NCBI GenBank assembly: GCA_910589415.1
Contig: OU342631.1
Span: forward strand, 61,284,598-61,348,597
Reading direction: 5' to 3'
Length of the DNA stretch: 64,000 bases
From: Malachius bipustulatus
Lineage: Eukaryota > Arthropoda > Insecta > Coleoptera > Melyridae
Shown: positions 48,299 to 63,394 of the stretch, piece by piece
How the letters are laid out: every line of letters begins with the position of its first letter
Numbering within the stretch: the stretch's first letter is position 1
Program-made: the position numbers and the translations under genes
The notes under the pieces: model-generated
Seen by the model: only the letters and a program-made list of their open reading frames with translations
Told to the model about the DNA's origin: nothing
The model's database searches: none

Positions 48299-50905
48299 AT
48301 GACACTAACCATAGTCACATGGAACGCCAACTCACTCAATTACAAACACACAGAAATCATAGATTTTCTAAGACAGCACGACATTGACATACTCCTTATA
48401 CAAGAAACATTTCTCAAGCCATCACACAAATACTTCATACCCAACTACACAATCGTCAGAAATGACAGATTAACTCAGAAAAGTGGCGGCACTGCAATCG
48501 TCATACACAATCAAATCAAATACGACACAGTCATCACACCCCCAAACTTGGAAGCCACACTCATCACAATCGAAACACAACACAAAACCAAAACACTAAT
48601 AGGGTCCATCTATCAAAAACCAACCTCGGTGATAGATGTAAACTCCTACACCACACTTTTCACGAACTTCGACCGAGTCATCCTAGGTGGAGACTACAAC
48701 GCCAGACACTACAGCTGGACAGGTGAAACTTCAGACAACCGAGGCAATTGCCTGGAGTACCTGTCCCAGCGAATACAATTCAACATTCTGGTTCCTGACG
48801 AACCCACACACTACACTCCACGCTCAAACCCTTCAACCATCGATCTATACCTCACTCAAAACACTTCACACATACGAAACATGCAAGTTCTACACGAACT
48901 TACTTCGGACCACCTCCCGGTATTACTGGAAGTTGCGGGTCTGAACGTCTCATACACAAACACCGAAACAACTAAAATAAACAACTACATCATGAAACAA
49001 ATACTTGAAAACACGCCACCAATCCATGGCAGCCTCAACACTCCACAGGAGATAGAAGCTGCCATTGACACACTCACCACACAAATTCAATCAGCCAAAC
49101 TAAAAGCAACCACCATACACATAACACCAAAATTCAATCAGAAAACAAAAATTCCAAATTACATCAAAGAACTCATCAGAGACAAAAACAGGGCAGTCAG
49201 GAAAGCCAGACAAACACGAGATCCACAACACATAGTCACAGCCACACAACACACGAACCTAGTAAAACATCACATAAAACAATACAGAAACGAAGAATGG
49301 CAAAAAGTCCTAGAAACCATCGACATCCAAGACAACAGTCTTTGGAAAATGGTAAAGGCTCTTACGAAAGCCAAAACACCAACCCTCCCACCAATCATTC
49401 ACAATCACAAGACAGCACACACACTTGAAGAGAAAGCTGAACTCTTCGCCGACTCTCTTCAAGAACAATTCTCAATAAACCACACCCCAGATACCGAACT
49501 ACAAGACCTCATCACACACACCATCGTAGAAGCCTCCATCCTCACACCCACCAACGAACATCTAACACTCACAGACTCGGACGAAGTCAAACACATCATA
49601 AAACACCTCAAGAACAAAAAAGCGCCAGGGAGAGACGAGATCTCCAACTTTCAGCTCAAACTCCTCCCTGACGAATACATACACAGGATCACACAAATAT
49701 TCAACGCATGCATTACACAACACTTTTTTCCACAACAGTGGAAAAAATCAATAGTCATCCTCATACACAAACCGGGGAAACCCTCACACCAGGCCGAGAG
49801 CTATAGACCCATTAGTCTTCTGCCCAGCATCGGAAAGCTTTTGGAGTCTATAATTCTCATACGCCTGAAAGACATATTACACGACGCCAACATCATCCCT
49901 CCGGAGCAATTCGGCTTCCGAGAGGGACACTCCACCACAGACCAAACAACACGTCTCACCACACAGATCACACAAGGTCACAAACGGAAACATCAAACAG
50001 GAGCGGTTATGCTGGACATCTCCAAAGCCTTTGACAAAGTTTGGCACGACGGCCTTCTTTTCAAAATGAAACAGCATAACCTGCCCACACACCTGATCAA
50101 ACTAACACATTCATTTCTCACAAACAGAACATTTCAAACACGAGTAACTAAACACATCTCCACAGAGCGCATCGCCAAGGCGGGCGTTCCTCAAGGTTCC
50201 CCCCTCTCACCACAATTGTTCAACATATACACGGCAGATATCCCACATAACTTATACACAAAATTATACATGTACGCAGACGACACAGCAATCACCTGCA
50301 CAAGAAACACAACAACACTAATCACAAATCACATAACCAAACACCTACACGACATCTCACAATGGGCCCAACAGTGGAAGATACAAATCAACCCTCAAAA
50401 AACCCAGGCCATCCTGTTTGGCAGACGCCCCAAACACGAAATACACAAGATCGAATTTCAAGGCAAAACTCTTCCATGGTCACCCAAGGTCAAATACTTG
50501 GGCCTGACCTACGATAAAAAACTAGTATGGAAAGACCATATTATAAACAAAGTCTGTCAAGCTAGAGGTGCACTGGGCAAACTCTATCCACTGTTAAACA
50601 AAAAGAGCCCACTTAACACAAAAAACAAATTACTCATATACACACAAATCGTAAGACCATCACTCACATACGCCGCCCCCGCTTGGCACACAATTTCATC
50701 TCCAGAGTTACACAAACTCTGCACAATCCAGAATAAGTTCTTGAGATTAATCTCTGGGGCGCCATACCTCATGTCTAACAATACCATCCAAACAGAACTA
50801 AACATCCCTCCACTAGACAAATACATTAAAAACATCACAGACACCTTCAAAGAGAGGGCTCCGCTCCATGAGAGCGCACTAATTAACACCATGGTCTTTG
50901 AGTAA
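48299..50905 (+). CDS. ORF2 (endonuclease + reverse transcriptase) of the jockey-like element
   Basis: 868 residues, six bases after ORF1, so reinitiation is a plausible way of translation. Residues 1-220 are an APE-type endonuclease (TWNANSL, IQETF with E36, GGDYNARH and SDHLPV). The reverse transcriptase spans about 440-740 with the blocks PGRDEISN, SYRPISLLP, GFREGHST, LDISKAFDKVWH, GVPQGSPLSP and catalytic YADD. A thumb region follows (VKYLGLTYDKKLVW ... RPSLTYAAPAWH). There is no RNase H and no C-terminal zinc finger. All catalytic residues looked for are present, so the protein may be active. The ORF is uninterrupted. Confidence 0.93.
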   Translation: MTLTIVTWNANSLNYKHTEIIDFLRQHDIDILLIQETFLKPSHKYFIPNYTIVRNDRLTQKSGGTAIVIHNQIKYDTVITPPNLEATLITIETQHKTKTLIGSIYQKPTSVIDVNSYTTLFTNFDRVILGGDYNARHYSWTGETSDNRGNCLEYLSQRIQFNILVPDEPTHYTPRSNPSTIDLYLTQNTSHIRNMQVLHELTSDHLPVLLEVAGLNVSYTNTETTKINNYIMKQILENTPPIHGSLNTPQEIEAAIDTLTTQIQSAKLKATTIHITPKFNQKTKIPNYIKELIRDKNRAVRKARQTRDPQHIVTATQHTNLVKHHIKQYRNEEWQKVLETIDIQDNSLWKMVKALTKAKTPTLPPIIHNHKTAHTLEEKAELFADSLQEQFSINHTPDTELQDLITHTIVEASILTPTNEHLTLTDSDEVKHIIKHLKNKKAPGRDEISNFQLKLLPDEYIHRITQIFNACITQHFFPQQWKKSIVILIHKPGKPSHQAESYRPISLLPSIGKLLESIILIRLKDILHDANIIPPEQFGFREGHSTTDQTTRLTTQITQGHKRKHQTGAVMLDISKAFDKVWHDGLLFKMKQHNLPTHLIKLTHSFLTNRTFQTRVTKHISTERIAKAGVPQGSPLSPQLFNIYTADIPHNLYTKLYMYADDTAITCTRNTTTLITNHITKHLHDISQWAQQWKIQINPQKTQAILFGRRPKHEIHKIEFQGKTLPWSPKVKYLGLTYDKKLVWKDHIINKVCQARGALGKLYPLLNKKSPLNTKNKLLIYTQIVRPSLTYAAPAWHTISSPELHKLCTIQNKFLRLISGAPYLMSNNTIQTELNIPPLDKYIKNITDTFKERAPLHESALINTMVFE

Positions 50906-51024
50906 CTCTCTTTGACTACACCACTTCACCGTTAAACACCAATCCACCTCATGCACCCCCACTTCCACACAAACGAGCTATAGTTTAGATACTTGCTCAT
51001 GACACATTGAAGTTCCCAGTCAGT
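50906..51024 (+). other. 3' tail of the jockey-like element, without poly(A)
   Basis: The 119 bases end in TTCCCAGTCAGT directly at the right duplication. Neither poly(A) nor a short tandem repeat, the usual end of jockey elements, is present. Confidence 0.7.
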
Positions 51025-51037
51025 CACGTTTCGTTCA
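51025..51037 (+). repeat. Right 13-bp target-site duplication
   Basis: CACGTTTCGTTCA. With the next bases it restores the H4 initiator TCATTC (51035-51040). Confidence 0.93.
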
Positions 51038-51427
<390 letters not shown>

Positions 51428-51491
51428 GCAACGAAACGTCCTCCGTTTTATCAGCTGAACGACGAAAGCCAACCTCAAAAAAAAAACACCC

Positions 51492-51507
51492 GGTTCTTTT
51501 CAGAACC
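51492..51507 (+). terminator. H4 mRNA 3' stem-loop (unit 4)
   Basis: Canonical. A transcript started at the H4 TATA through the element would also end here. Confidence 0.95.
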
Positions 51508-52080
51508 ACAAAAATTTCAAAGACTTTTGTTTTGTGTCGGCCGTATTACACGTATTACCCTCTTGACGATAAGCAGAGTTTACGTTGAATCACTCGTTTG
51601 AAAATTTTATGACCGTCATTAACGAGATTTACTGCAGGTCTTCAACTCGCAGGTAAGGGTTCGTTCTCGATTGTCCGAGGTCTACTTCCCCGGTAGCTAA
51701 GAACCGACAATCGGTTAACCTGCATTTGCCCCCGGTATTTGCAATAAGGTTTCACCTTCCGTAGAAACGCGTCGTGGGTGGATATTGAGGTGAATCTTAA
51801 AATTTTCAATTAATTGCCACTAGAACTTCGTTTATTTAGTAGACGGTAGGTTAGGTACCTACCCCGTTTAATCCGAATTACCGAAAAGAGCCCGAGTAAT
51901 AAGTATGAGATCCGAAAATTTTCAAATCATGTTGCTACCTCCTGTAACTAAAGCCAAAAACAAAAGTTCGACAAATTAACTTTTGCAGGTGGCGAAGCTG
52001 TCTGACGCTTTGCGGATTTCCGAGACGTACGTATACTCATCGTTACGAAAAAACTGTGTTGTTGTTGAACGATATTTTGT

Positions 52081-52096
52081 GGCCCTGAGAAGGGCC
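52081..52096 (-). terminator. H2A mRNA 3' stem-loop (unit 4)
   Basis: UCUC-loop form. Confidence 0.93.
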
Positions 52097-52147
52097 GGAT
52101 GATATTCGGGAAATTTTGTTGTCCGGAGACGGAGACAAAGACACCGC

Positions 52148-52585
<438 letters not shown>

Positions 52586-52819
52586 TCAACTCGAATGCTC
52601 GTCCGACCATTTTGAGCTGACGTTATATGTCGTCGCGTGTTCGGAGGCGAGAGCCAATCGGAGCACTCGTACGGCTCGCACTCGGTGGGGCGGGACAGAC
52701 GAGCGACGATCGTCTCTCTTAAATACCGATTTTTAAAAGTCGGCCTCACGATTCGATATCAGACCGTCGCCTTGACAAGTTGGTCATCCTCTACGACATC
52801 ATCATCATCATCATCGATC

Positions 52820-53191
52820 ATGCCACCGAAAACGAGCGGTAAAGCTGCAAAGAAAGCGGGCAAAGCCCAGAAGAACATCTCGAAAAGCGACAAGAAGAAG
52901 AAACGCAGGAGGAAGGAATCTTACGCCATCTACATTTACAAAGTGCTGAAGCAGGTCCACCCCGACACCGGTATCAGTTCCAAAGCGATGTCGATCATGA
53001 ACTCTTTCGTCAACGACATCTTCGAACGGATCGCCGCCGAGGCTTCCAGACTGGCGCACTACAACAAGAGGTCCACGATTACCAGCAGGGAAATTCAGAC
53101 CGCTGTCCGTCTTCTGCTGCCCGGAGAGTTGGCTAAGCACGCTGTCAGTGAAGGAACAAAGGCCGTCACCAAGTACACCAGCTCCAAGTAA
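52820..53191 (+). CDS. H2B: Histone H2B, unit 4
   Basis: Identical to unit 1 H2B; leader with the longer ATC run. Confidence 0.97.
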   Translation: MPPKTSGKAAKKAGKAQKNISKSDKKKKRRRKESYAIYIYKVLKQVHPDTGISSKAMSIMNSFVNDIFERIAAEASRLAHYNKRSTITSREIQTAVRLLLPGELAKHAVSEGTKAVTKYTSSK

Positions 53192-53257
53192 GGTAACACA
53201 GCTCCTTCCTGTGTTCCTTGTTCGGGTGCCACCGGAAAATTGAGGAAAAAAAAAACC

Positions 53258-53273
53258 GGTTCTTTTCAGAACC
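53258..53273 (+). terminator. H2B mRNA 3' stem-loop (unit 4)
   Basis: Canonical. Confidence 0.95.
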
Positions 53274-54459
53274 ACAAAAATTATTGAAACAATTAGGTAC
53301 CTATTGTTCTCCGCGCACACGCACATCCGTCAAGTTTTATTATTTTGCGTGAAAACAGTATTAGGTAGTTAGGAAATAATAATAATGATAATAATACATC
53401 ACGCTCCGCCCGCTCGACATAATTTACCGCAGGTCTTCGCTCGGCAGGTAAGGAACAATACTATTCCACCCTCAATCGCTCCCCGAAGTATTTAAATTAT
53501 TAAATTTTGATTCCAATATTTCCGAAGAAACAAACAAGTCAGTCAGCTGAATGCTCGTGCCTAGGTGAAAGGAGCATTATCATGTCCCGACCTCCCCGTA
53601 CTGTGAGACGTGAAAGCGGGTCACCGAGTTCGCCGAAAATGCTTTTTGCCATCAGCTCTTACCTAGGTAGGTACCTACAAGCTTCGTTTAGGTGGGGAAA
53701 TTCATTTTCTCAAGTTCCGCAAGCGTGAGCGCTTATTTGTTTGATCGCCGAAATTAATAATTAAATACCTATTTATCAGTACCTGCCTGCTTTTTTGCGT
53801 ACAAAAACCGATTTAAATGGTGGGTACCAGATCTAGTGTATAATTATTATTATTGAACTCGTATAGACCGGCAACGCCGTGCTGGATAATAATGTAGAGG
53901 TGTGTATTCTTGGGCGATATCAGACGTATCGTTGTTATTAAATGAACTGATGGTGTAGGTGCGTCCATCTAGCGGCGGCGTTCCGTATCGCGCGTGTCCC
54001 CGCTAACAGCCGTTTCAAGCCGGAAAACAGAATTCGATACTAGAGAAAGAAACCTGCACGGTAGGAGCAGACTGCAATAGAAGAAATTATGGAAAAAGAT
54101 GAAGGGAAATCAAATTAAGAACAACCTACCTACCTATATTATTATAATAATATTTTTTATTATTAGTATTATTATGAGCGATTATGGAAGCTTTTATTAT
54201 TTTGCCAGATACGGAGTCGCTTAAATGGACAAAGTTGTGATGCAATCGGCAACAAAATTTAAAAAAAAATTTATTTTTCAAAAAGTACGGTGAAATGCGG
54301 TGAAAAACTAACTGGAAAATTGAAATGTCTAATTTTTGGTACTTCAGCTGACAGGGACTGCACCGTGAGATATTGTGAGATATTTTCGATCGGGAACTGC
54401 ACCGGTACTTCAGCTGGTGGGGACTGCACCGTGAGATGTTTCCGATCGGGAACTGCACT

Positions 54460-54846
54460 AAAATCGTCATTTTTGAAGTTCAAGGCCCTGTACAACGAAA
54501 ACGGCTCAAGATAGAGAGAAACGGCTTACATGTCCCTATTTTAACTTTTCATGTACTATCCTATGATGTAGACCTGACCTGGCCTGACCTGACCTGGCCT
54601 GACCCCTTTTCATGTACTATCCTATGATGTAGATAAAATGTTTATACAGGGTGATAAAAAATTTGGAAAAATTCGAGATTTTTCCACGCGTCGCCAAATA
54701 AAAAAAAAAACACACAAAGAAAGTCCAAATGTTTCTATACCATAGGATAGTGCATGAAAAGTTAAAATAGTGACATGTAAGCCGTTTCTCTCTATCTTGA
54801 GCCGTTTTCGTTGTACAGGACCTTGAACTTCAAAAATGACGATTTT
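54460..54846. mobile_element. Fold-back MITE in the spacer (unit 4)
   Basis: Same position and flanks as in unit 2. Confidence 0.7.
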
Positions 54847-56231
54847 CACTTATTTATAACTCACAAACTTCTGAATTTAAACACCAACAACTGTAAAAGC
54901 CAATCTTATTTTCTCTTCTCATTCCATTAAAAAAAACAAAAAAAAAACTTTGATATGTCCAAAATAAATAATTTTAGGTTGTAGTAGGCACTCTACGACC
55001 CTGAAGACCCAATTTAATTTTTACGCTATTATTACGCTAGGTATACTCTCCTTCTAGGTAAGTGAATGGAAATGAAATCGAAACGTGTTCGTTTTGTTTT
55101 TAGCTGTTGTTGTTTTTTCCTTTGAGAAATGGGGGGGCAATAGCCGGGGGGGGGGGGGGGGGGGGGTGTAAACGGATGACATTTGTTTATGAAGATAAAC
55201 GGATAGAACGGACGTCGGCGATACCGATAGACGTAATGAAAAAAAAATTTCCGAATGAGATCCATTAGAAAATGAAGTGTAAAAATCTCATTATCTCATT
55301 GATGAGGGTTGAAAGCAGCAAACTGCATCGCAGCGGCATCTATTGGCGAGTAGCGACGGGAGGCACTGACGTCGGCAATCGGAGTACGGACATGGTTCTG
55401 TTCCAGTCTTAGTCTGTGCTCGCACCACTCGCAATGAAGGACGCTTCTTATTATTGTTTTTGATTGGATGCATGCACTCGCGTGGATGCCAGACTTCTGT
55501 GACCAGGTCGAATCTAAGGATTTAAAGAAATTTAATACTTTTTCCGTCGAACGCAATTTTAACATCAGTAAAAATACAGACTGGCAAAATAGGTAGGTAC
55601 CTACCTGCCGTATAAATTTGATAGGCAGCCGAGAGTTTGGCGAGACTTGATTAGTGCGCAGATACTACCCCCGAATCCGTAAATATTTGTTGTCCAATAT
55701 CAACAATGTGTAGTCGGTGTCCGCGTTGAAAAAAACAACAAATCAAATATAGGGCAGATAATAATATTTCCGCCGTTCATCGAACATGTAAAAGCTAAGT
55801 GGTGACGCTGGTTAACTCGTATCGTATTTATTTAAAATACCTACTCACTTATCATTTAAAATATTTAGTATTAAGTGCGCCGCGCCACTGATGCGATTTC
55901 TAGTTTGACATGGTGGAACAGTTTTGATAAGGCTCGCAAGATGCCTCTCGCCTTCACATGAAAATGGGACGGTACCTATATAGGTAGGTACCTACTTACC
56001 TGCTGCCTATACGTTACTTAAAAAATCATTCGACGTTGAGGCACCGTTCATTTCGGTCGGTTTAATGAAAAAACATTTTCATCAGAAAAAAAAAGAAAAA
56101 CGTACCTACCTATAAATATATGTACCTTATGAAATATGTAAATCGAAAAGCAGAAGAAGGAAAAAAGGATCAGATACGTGTGGGCGGTTTGATTTTAAAT
56201 GATGAATCCGTTAGTTCTAAAATAATAGGTG

Positions 56232-56295
56232 TAGGTAGGTAGGTAGGTAGGTAGGTAGGTAGGTAGGTAGGTAGGTAGGTAGGTAGGTAGGTAGG
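56232..56295. repeat. (TAGG)16 microsatellite, unit 4
   Basis: Sixteen tetramers. Confidence 0.95.
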
Positions 56296-57680
56296 TATGT
56301 AAATAAGTAGGTATAGTTGTTACGTTTTTACGTTTTTGTCTGCTCGCCTATCTCTTATGAGGTGTTGGACGAGAAATATAGTTAAGCGATTTATTCGCCA
56401 AGCAGGTGTTAAAAAAAAGTACATATACATTTTCGGCACAGAAAATGCCCTCTCTCATTTTTTCGCCGACGGACGAAAACCTCTCCCTTCCTCGCGATTT
56501 TCGTTCACCTTCATTTCGCCGTTTGATTATTAGCTTGTATTATAGGTACGGTTTGTTTTCTTTTTTTAAATTAATCCCGTCTTGTGGGTACTGAGCTTTC
56601 TAGGATGGCCTCATTGGGAGAGCAATTTACCGTTTACCTACTCATCGGCACTCGTCAACAGCGACCGCAATTTCGCTGCCCTGGAAAGACGGGCATCGTC
56701 TTATCGCGTCTGGCCCGAGTGCGCGTTTATAATTTTTCCCAAGCGATAACGCGATCTTGCGCCGGACGTGAACCCGTCCGATATGTATTCGAGACCGCTC
56801 TCGTTTCGATGGTTCGGGCGCACCCGCCCCCCTTTCCCCAAAGTGATGCGTTTTTTTCGAAGACGAGCGGCAATGTACTCGACGTTCGAAAGGCGAGGAG
56901 GAAGGTGCGCGTTAATTTTTTAATCGTCGCCCAAGCGAACAATCGGCGCCCGGGGCAGTCGCACGGTCGTATGGCTTGTTTGGGCGCCATCCGTCGCCTC
57001 ACCCCCCTATGGACGTGCGACTTTGGAGTCCGGTGTGTCCAGTTTTTCCCCGAATTTTGCCCGGCCGAACAAGAAACGAAGGACGGAAACCGTTCGCATC
57101 GGAAAAAGAGTCGCCCGATTCGGGGCGCCTTAACCGGCGAACGGGGCGACAGATCGAGCCGCTCTCGATCGGAAAAGAGAGGTAAAACAGTGCGCTTTAA
57201 GGAGAAACAAAAATCGCATTCCGCGATGGATCCCGTTTGACGTCGCACCCGTCCAAAGATTAAAGACGTCACGACGGTCGTCGAGAGTGTCCGTGACCGA
57301 TTGCTTTTTCGCCGGAATCCGAGACCCCGCGATGACGAGGCTGCATCAACGGACGGGTCAAAGTGTCGACCCTTGGTCGGGGTCATCGCCTCCGACGGAC
57401 CGTGTAGGACGACGTCGCGGGGGCCCCTTTTTCGAATCGGTGCAACACGAAACTTTCCGTCGAACATTCAGCCTGCGTATTTTGCGAGCGTCTCGCGTTT
57501 CATCTTCGGTTCAGCGCCAGGAGGTCTACCAAATTCCGTAAAATTTTCGTTGTCAAACCAACAAACGATTTAAAGGTGCCGTTCTAACAGCGACCGAGTC
57601 AATCGTACGACGAGAGTGTACCCGATCACTTACTTGCTCACTCGAACCAACCCCGCTTCCGTTCATCACGAGATATCGAT

Positions 57681-58355
57681 ATGGCCGACGTATCAGCACA
57701 GCAAACAGCCACCTCCGGTGCTGCGGCAGAGGGCGGCGTTGCCAAAGTTAAGAAGGAGAAGAAAGTCAAGAATCCCCGCTCGAAGCCGTCTCATCCTCCT
57801 ACATCAGAGATGGTCAACAACGCGATCAAGGGCCTTAAGGAGCGCGGCGGTTCTTCGCTGCAGGCGATTAAGAAGTACGTCGCCGCCAACTACAAGGTCG
57901 ACGCCGAGAAGGTGGCGCCGTTCATCAAGAAGTACCTCAAGTCTGCCGTCGCCGGTGGATCTCTGGTACAGACGAAAGGGAAAGGAGCGTCCGGATCCTT
58001 TAAGCTGGCTTCGTCTGCCGTCTCCGGTGAAAAGAAAACGACCGCGGCCTCCGCAAAGTCGAAGAGATCGCCGTCCGCCTCCAAACCGGCCAAGCCGAAA
58101 GCTGCTGCGGCTTCTAAGAAATCCGTAGCCGCGTCTCCGAAGGCGAAGAAGGAGAAGAAGTCCGCCGCCGTCTCCAAACCGAAAAAGGTTTCCAAGCCCG
58201 CCGCGGCAGCCGCCAAACCGAAAAGTCCATCCAAAGCGAAAAAATCCAACAAGGCCGGACCGACGAAGAAGCCGAAAGCTCCGAAGCCCAAGTCTGCGAA
58301 AGCTGTCGCAAAGACTCCAAAGAAAGCCGCCGCCTCCCCGAAGCGCAAGAAGTGA
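57681..58355 (+). CDS. H1: Linker histone H1, unit 4
   Basis: Identical to unit 1 H1. Confidence 0.97.
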   Translation: MADVSAQQTATSGAAAEGGVAKVKKEKKVKNPRSKPSHPPTSEMVNNAIKGLKERGGSSLQAIKKYVAANYKVDAEKVAPFIKKYLKSAVAGGSLVQTKGKGASGSFKLASSAVSGEKKTTAASAKSKRSPSASKPAKPKAAAASKKSVAASPKAKKEKKSAAVSKPKKVSKPAAAAAKPKSPSKAKKSNKAGPTKKPKAPKPKSAKAVAKTPKKAAASPKRKK

Positions 58356-58436
58356 GGAGGAGGCGCCTTAAAGATTGCAGTCCTCCTTCCGTGCTCCGTA
58401 TCGGTGCGGTACTGCGGGAAAAATCCACATAAAACT

Positions 58437-58452
58437 GGTCCTTTTCAGGACC
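58437..58452 (+). terminator. H1 mRNA 3' stem-loop (end of unit 4 H1)
   Basis: GGTCCTTTTCAGGACC. Confidence 0.95.
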
Positions 58453-58906
58453 GCAAAATGACGTAAAGACTAGGTTCTAAAATGAAAATAGGTAATACGC
58501 ACGAACACGGCGAGCCGGCTATCGATAATAATAATTGTTCCTTGTCGGTGGAGCGTTGCGAGAACCCCAAAGGGGAGCGTGAGAGGGGAGGTAAATGACG
58601 ACGTTATGGTATCATCCGATCGTCGACGACGCGTCGTCGTTTCGATCTCAACGGTTAGGGAGAATAAAATAAACGAGAGCAGGTAGGACGAAAGAAAATA
58701 ATATTGTATTTTTTAATTAAAAAATACTAAAAAGATTTTGGGCGCAGGAATTAGGGACGATCGAACACATCCGCGTGCATGCCCCCCGGTATCTGTCTGC
58801 CGAGGTGCGTTTTGTTTTTGGTTCAATGCAGGTTCGGGGTAACTTTTCCCACCTACGTGCGTGTACGTACAAGCGAACAAGAAGTAATCAAAGTCTGGTT
58901 ACGCTA

Positions 58907-59553
<647 letters not shown>

Positions 59554-59650
59554 TTAACACCAACTCTGCTCCACGTTTCGTTCATTCGATCTTCGTGGTC
59601 CGACCGAGGCAGTTAGAACTCTCGACTTCTCCCGCAAGCAAATAAATTAA

Positions 59651-59974
<324 letters not shown>

Positions 59975-60038
59975 GCAACGAAACGTCCTCCGTTTTATCA
60001 GCTGAACGACGAAAGCCAACCTCAAAAAAAAAACACCC

Positions 60039-60054
60039 GGTTCTTTTCAGAACC
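60039..60054 (+). terminator. H4 mRNA 3' stem-loop (unit 5)
   Basis: Canonical. Confidence 0.95.
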
Positions 60055-60627
60055 ACAAAAATTTCAAAGACTTTTGTTTTGTGTCGGCCGTATTACACGT
60101 ATTACCCTCTTGACGATAAGCAGAGTTTACGTTGAATCACTCGTTTGAAAATTTTATGACCGTCATTAACGAGATTTACTGCAGGTCTTCAACTCGCAGG
60201 TAAGGGTTCGTTCTCGATTGTCCGAGGTCTACTTCCCCGGTAGCTAAGAACCGACAATCGGTTAACCTGCATTTGCCCCCGGTATTTGCAATAAGGTTTC
60301 ACCTTCCGTAGAAACGCGTCGTGGGTGGATATTGAGGTGAATCTTAAAATTTTCAATTAATTGCCACTAGAACTTCGTTTATTTAGTAGACGGTAGGTTA
60401 GGTACCTACCCCGTTTAATCCGAATTACCGAAAAGAGCCCGAGTAATAAGTATGAGATCCGAAAATTTTCAAATCATGTTGCTACCTCCTGTAACTAAAG
60501 CCAAAAACAAAAGTTCGACAAATTAACTTTTGCAGGTGGCGAAGCTGTCTGACGCTTTGCGGATTTCCGAGACGTACGTATACTCATCGTTACGAAAAAA
60601 CTGTGTTGTTGTTGAACGATATTTTGT

Positions 60628-60643
60628 GGCCCTGAGAAGGGCC
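60628..60643 (-). terminator. H2A mRNA 3' stem-loop (unit 5)
   Basis: UCUC-loop form. Confidence 0.93.
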
Positions 60644-60694
60644 GGATGATATTCGGGAAATTTTGTTGTCCGGAGACGGAGACAAAGACACCGC

Positions 60695-61132
<438 letters not shown>

Positions 61133-61368
61133 TCAACTCGAATGCTCGTCCGACCATTTTGAGCTGACGTTATATGTCGTCGCGTGTTCGGAGGCGAGAG
61201 CCAATCGGAGCACTCGTACGGCTCGCACTCGGTGGGGGCGGGACAGACGAGCGACGATCGTCTCTCTTAAATACCGATTTTTAAAAGTCGGCCTCACGAT
61301 TCGATATCAGACCGTCGCCTTGACAAGTTGGTCATCCTCTACGACATCATCATCATCATCATCGATTC

Positions 61369-61740
61369 ATGCCACCGAAAACGAGCGGTAAAGCTGCAAA
61401 GAAAGCGGGCAAAGCCCAGAAGAACATCTCGAAAAGCGACAAGAAGAAGAAACGCAGGAGGAAGGAATCTTACGCCATCTACATTTACAAAGTGCTGAAG
61501 CAGGTCCACCCCGACACCGGTATCAGTTCCAAAGCGATGTCGATCATGAACTCTTTCGTCAACGACATCTTCGAACGGATCGCCGCCGAGGCTTCCAGAC
61601 TGGCGCACTACAACAAGAGGTCCACGATTACCAGCAGGGAAATTCAGACCGCTGTCCGTCTTCTGCTGCCCGGAGAGTTGGCTAAGCACGCTGTCAGTGA
61701 AGGAACAAAGGCCGTCACCAAGTACACCAGCTCCAAGTAA
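61369..61740 (+). CDS. H2B: Histone H2B, unit 5
   Basis: Identical protein. An extra T just before the start (61365-61366) puts the upstream open frame out of phase. This confirms that the family start MPPKTS is the true one in all units. Confidence 0.97.
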   Translation: MPPKTSGKAAKKAGKAQKNISKSDKKKKRRRKESYAIYIYKVLKQVHPDTGISSKAMSIMNSFVNDIFERIAAEASRLAHYNKRSTITSREIQTAVRLLLPGELAKHAVSEGTKAVTKYTSSK

Positions 61741-61806
61741 GGTAACACAGCTCCTTCCTGTGTTCCTTGTTCGGGTGCCACCGGAAAATTGAGGAAAAAA
61801 AAAACC

Positions 61807-61822
61807 GGTTCTTTTCAGAACC
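61807..61822 (+). terminator. H2B mRNA 3' stem-loop (unit 5)
   Basis: Canonical. Confidence 0.95.
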
Positions 61823-63007
61823 ACAAAAATTATTGAAACAATTAGGTACCTATTGTTCTCCGCGCACACGCACATCCGTCAAGTTTTATTATTTTGCGTG
61901 AAAACAGTATTAGGTAGTTAGGAAATAATAATAATGATAATAATACATCACGCTCCGCCCGCTCGACATAATTTACCGCAGGTCTTCGCTCGGCAGGTAA
62001 GGAACAATACTATTCCACCCTCAATCGCTCCCCGAAGTATTTAAATTATTAAATTTTGATTCCAATATTTCCGAAGAAACAAACAAGTCAGTCAGCTGAA
62101 TGCTCGTGCCTAGGTGAAAGGAGCATTATCATGTCCCGACCTCCCCGTACTGTGAGACGTGAAAGCGGGTCACCGAGTTCGCCGAAAATGCTTTTTGCCA
62201 TCAGCTCTTACCTAGGTAGGTACCTACAAGCTTCGTTTAGGTGGGGAAATTCATTTTCTCAAGTTCCGCAAGCGTGAGCGCTTATTTGTTTGATCGCCGA
62301 AATTAATAATTAAATACCTATTTATCAGTACCTGCCTGCTTTTTTGCGTACAAAAACCGATTTAAATGGTGGGTACCAGATCTAGTGTATAATTATTATT
62401 ATTGAACTCGTATAGACCGGCAACGCCGTGCTGGATAATAATGTAGAGGTGTGTATTCTTGGGCGATATCAGACGTATCGTTGTTATTAAATGAACTGAT
62501 GGTGTAGGTGCGTCCATCTAGCGGCGGCGTTCCGTATCGCGCGTGTCCCCGCTAACAGCCGTTTCAAGCCGGAAAACAGAATTCGATACTAGAGAAAGAA
62601 ACCTGCACGGTAGGAGCAGACTGCAATAGAAGAAATTATGGAAAAAGATGAAGGGAAATCAAATTAAGAACAACCTACCTACCTATATTATTATAATAAT
62701 ATTTTTTATTATTAGTATTATTATGAGCGATTATGGAAGCTTTTATTATTTTGCCAGATACGGAGTCGCTTAAATGGACAAAGTTGTGATGCAATCGGCA
62801 ACAAAATTTAAAAAAAAATTTATTTTCAAAAAGTACGGTGAAATGCGGTGAAAAACTAACTGGAAAATTGAAATGTCTAATTTTTGGTACTTCAGCTGAC
62901 AGGGACTGCACCGTGAGATATTGTGAGATATTTTCGATCGGGAACTGCACCGGTACTTCAGCTGGTGGGGACTGCACCGTGAGATGTTTCCGATCGGGAA
63001 CTGCACT

Positions 63008-63394
63008 AAAATCGTCATTTTTGAAGTTCAAGGCCCTGTACAACGAAAACGGCTCAAGATAGAGAGAAACGGCTTACATGTCCCTATTTTAACTTTTCAT
63101 GTACTATCCTATGATGTAGACCTGACCTGGCCTGACCTGACCTGGCCTGACCCCTTTTCATGTACTATCCTATGATGTAGATAAAATGTTTATACAGGGT
63201 GATAAAAAATTTGGAAAAATTCGAGATTTTTCCACGCGTCGCCAAATAAAAAAAAAAACACACAAAGAAAGTCCAAATGTTTCTATACCATAGGATAGTG
63301 CATGAAAAGTTAAAATAGTGACATGTAAGCCGTTTCTCTCTATCTTGAGCCGTTTTCGTTGTACAGGACCTTGAACTTCAAAAATGACGATTTT
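63008..63394. mobile_element. Fold-back MITE in the spacer (unit 5)
   Basis: Same position and flanks as in unit 2. Confidence 0.7.

Larger units (their letters stand above)
46501..51024 (+). mobile_element. Complete jockey-clade non-LTR retrotransposon in the H4 initiator
   Basis: A 4524-bp element with a 460-base 5' leader, ORF1, a 6-base gap, ORF2 and a 119-base tail, flanked by a perfect 13-bp duplication. Both frames are open. ORF2 has an apurinic-type endonuclease and a reverse transcriptase but no RNase H, and ORF1 has three zinc knuckles, which together point to the jockey clade. Its sense strand is that of H4. There is no poly(A) tail at the 3' end. Codon and base use (A/C-rich) differ sharply from the histone genes around it. 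Intact frames and a perfect duplication suggest recent insertion. Confidence 0.93.
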
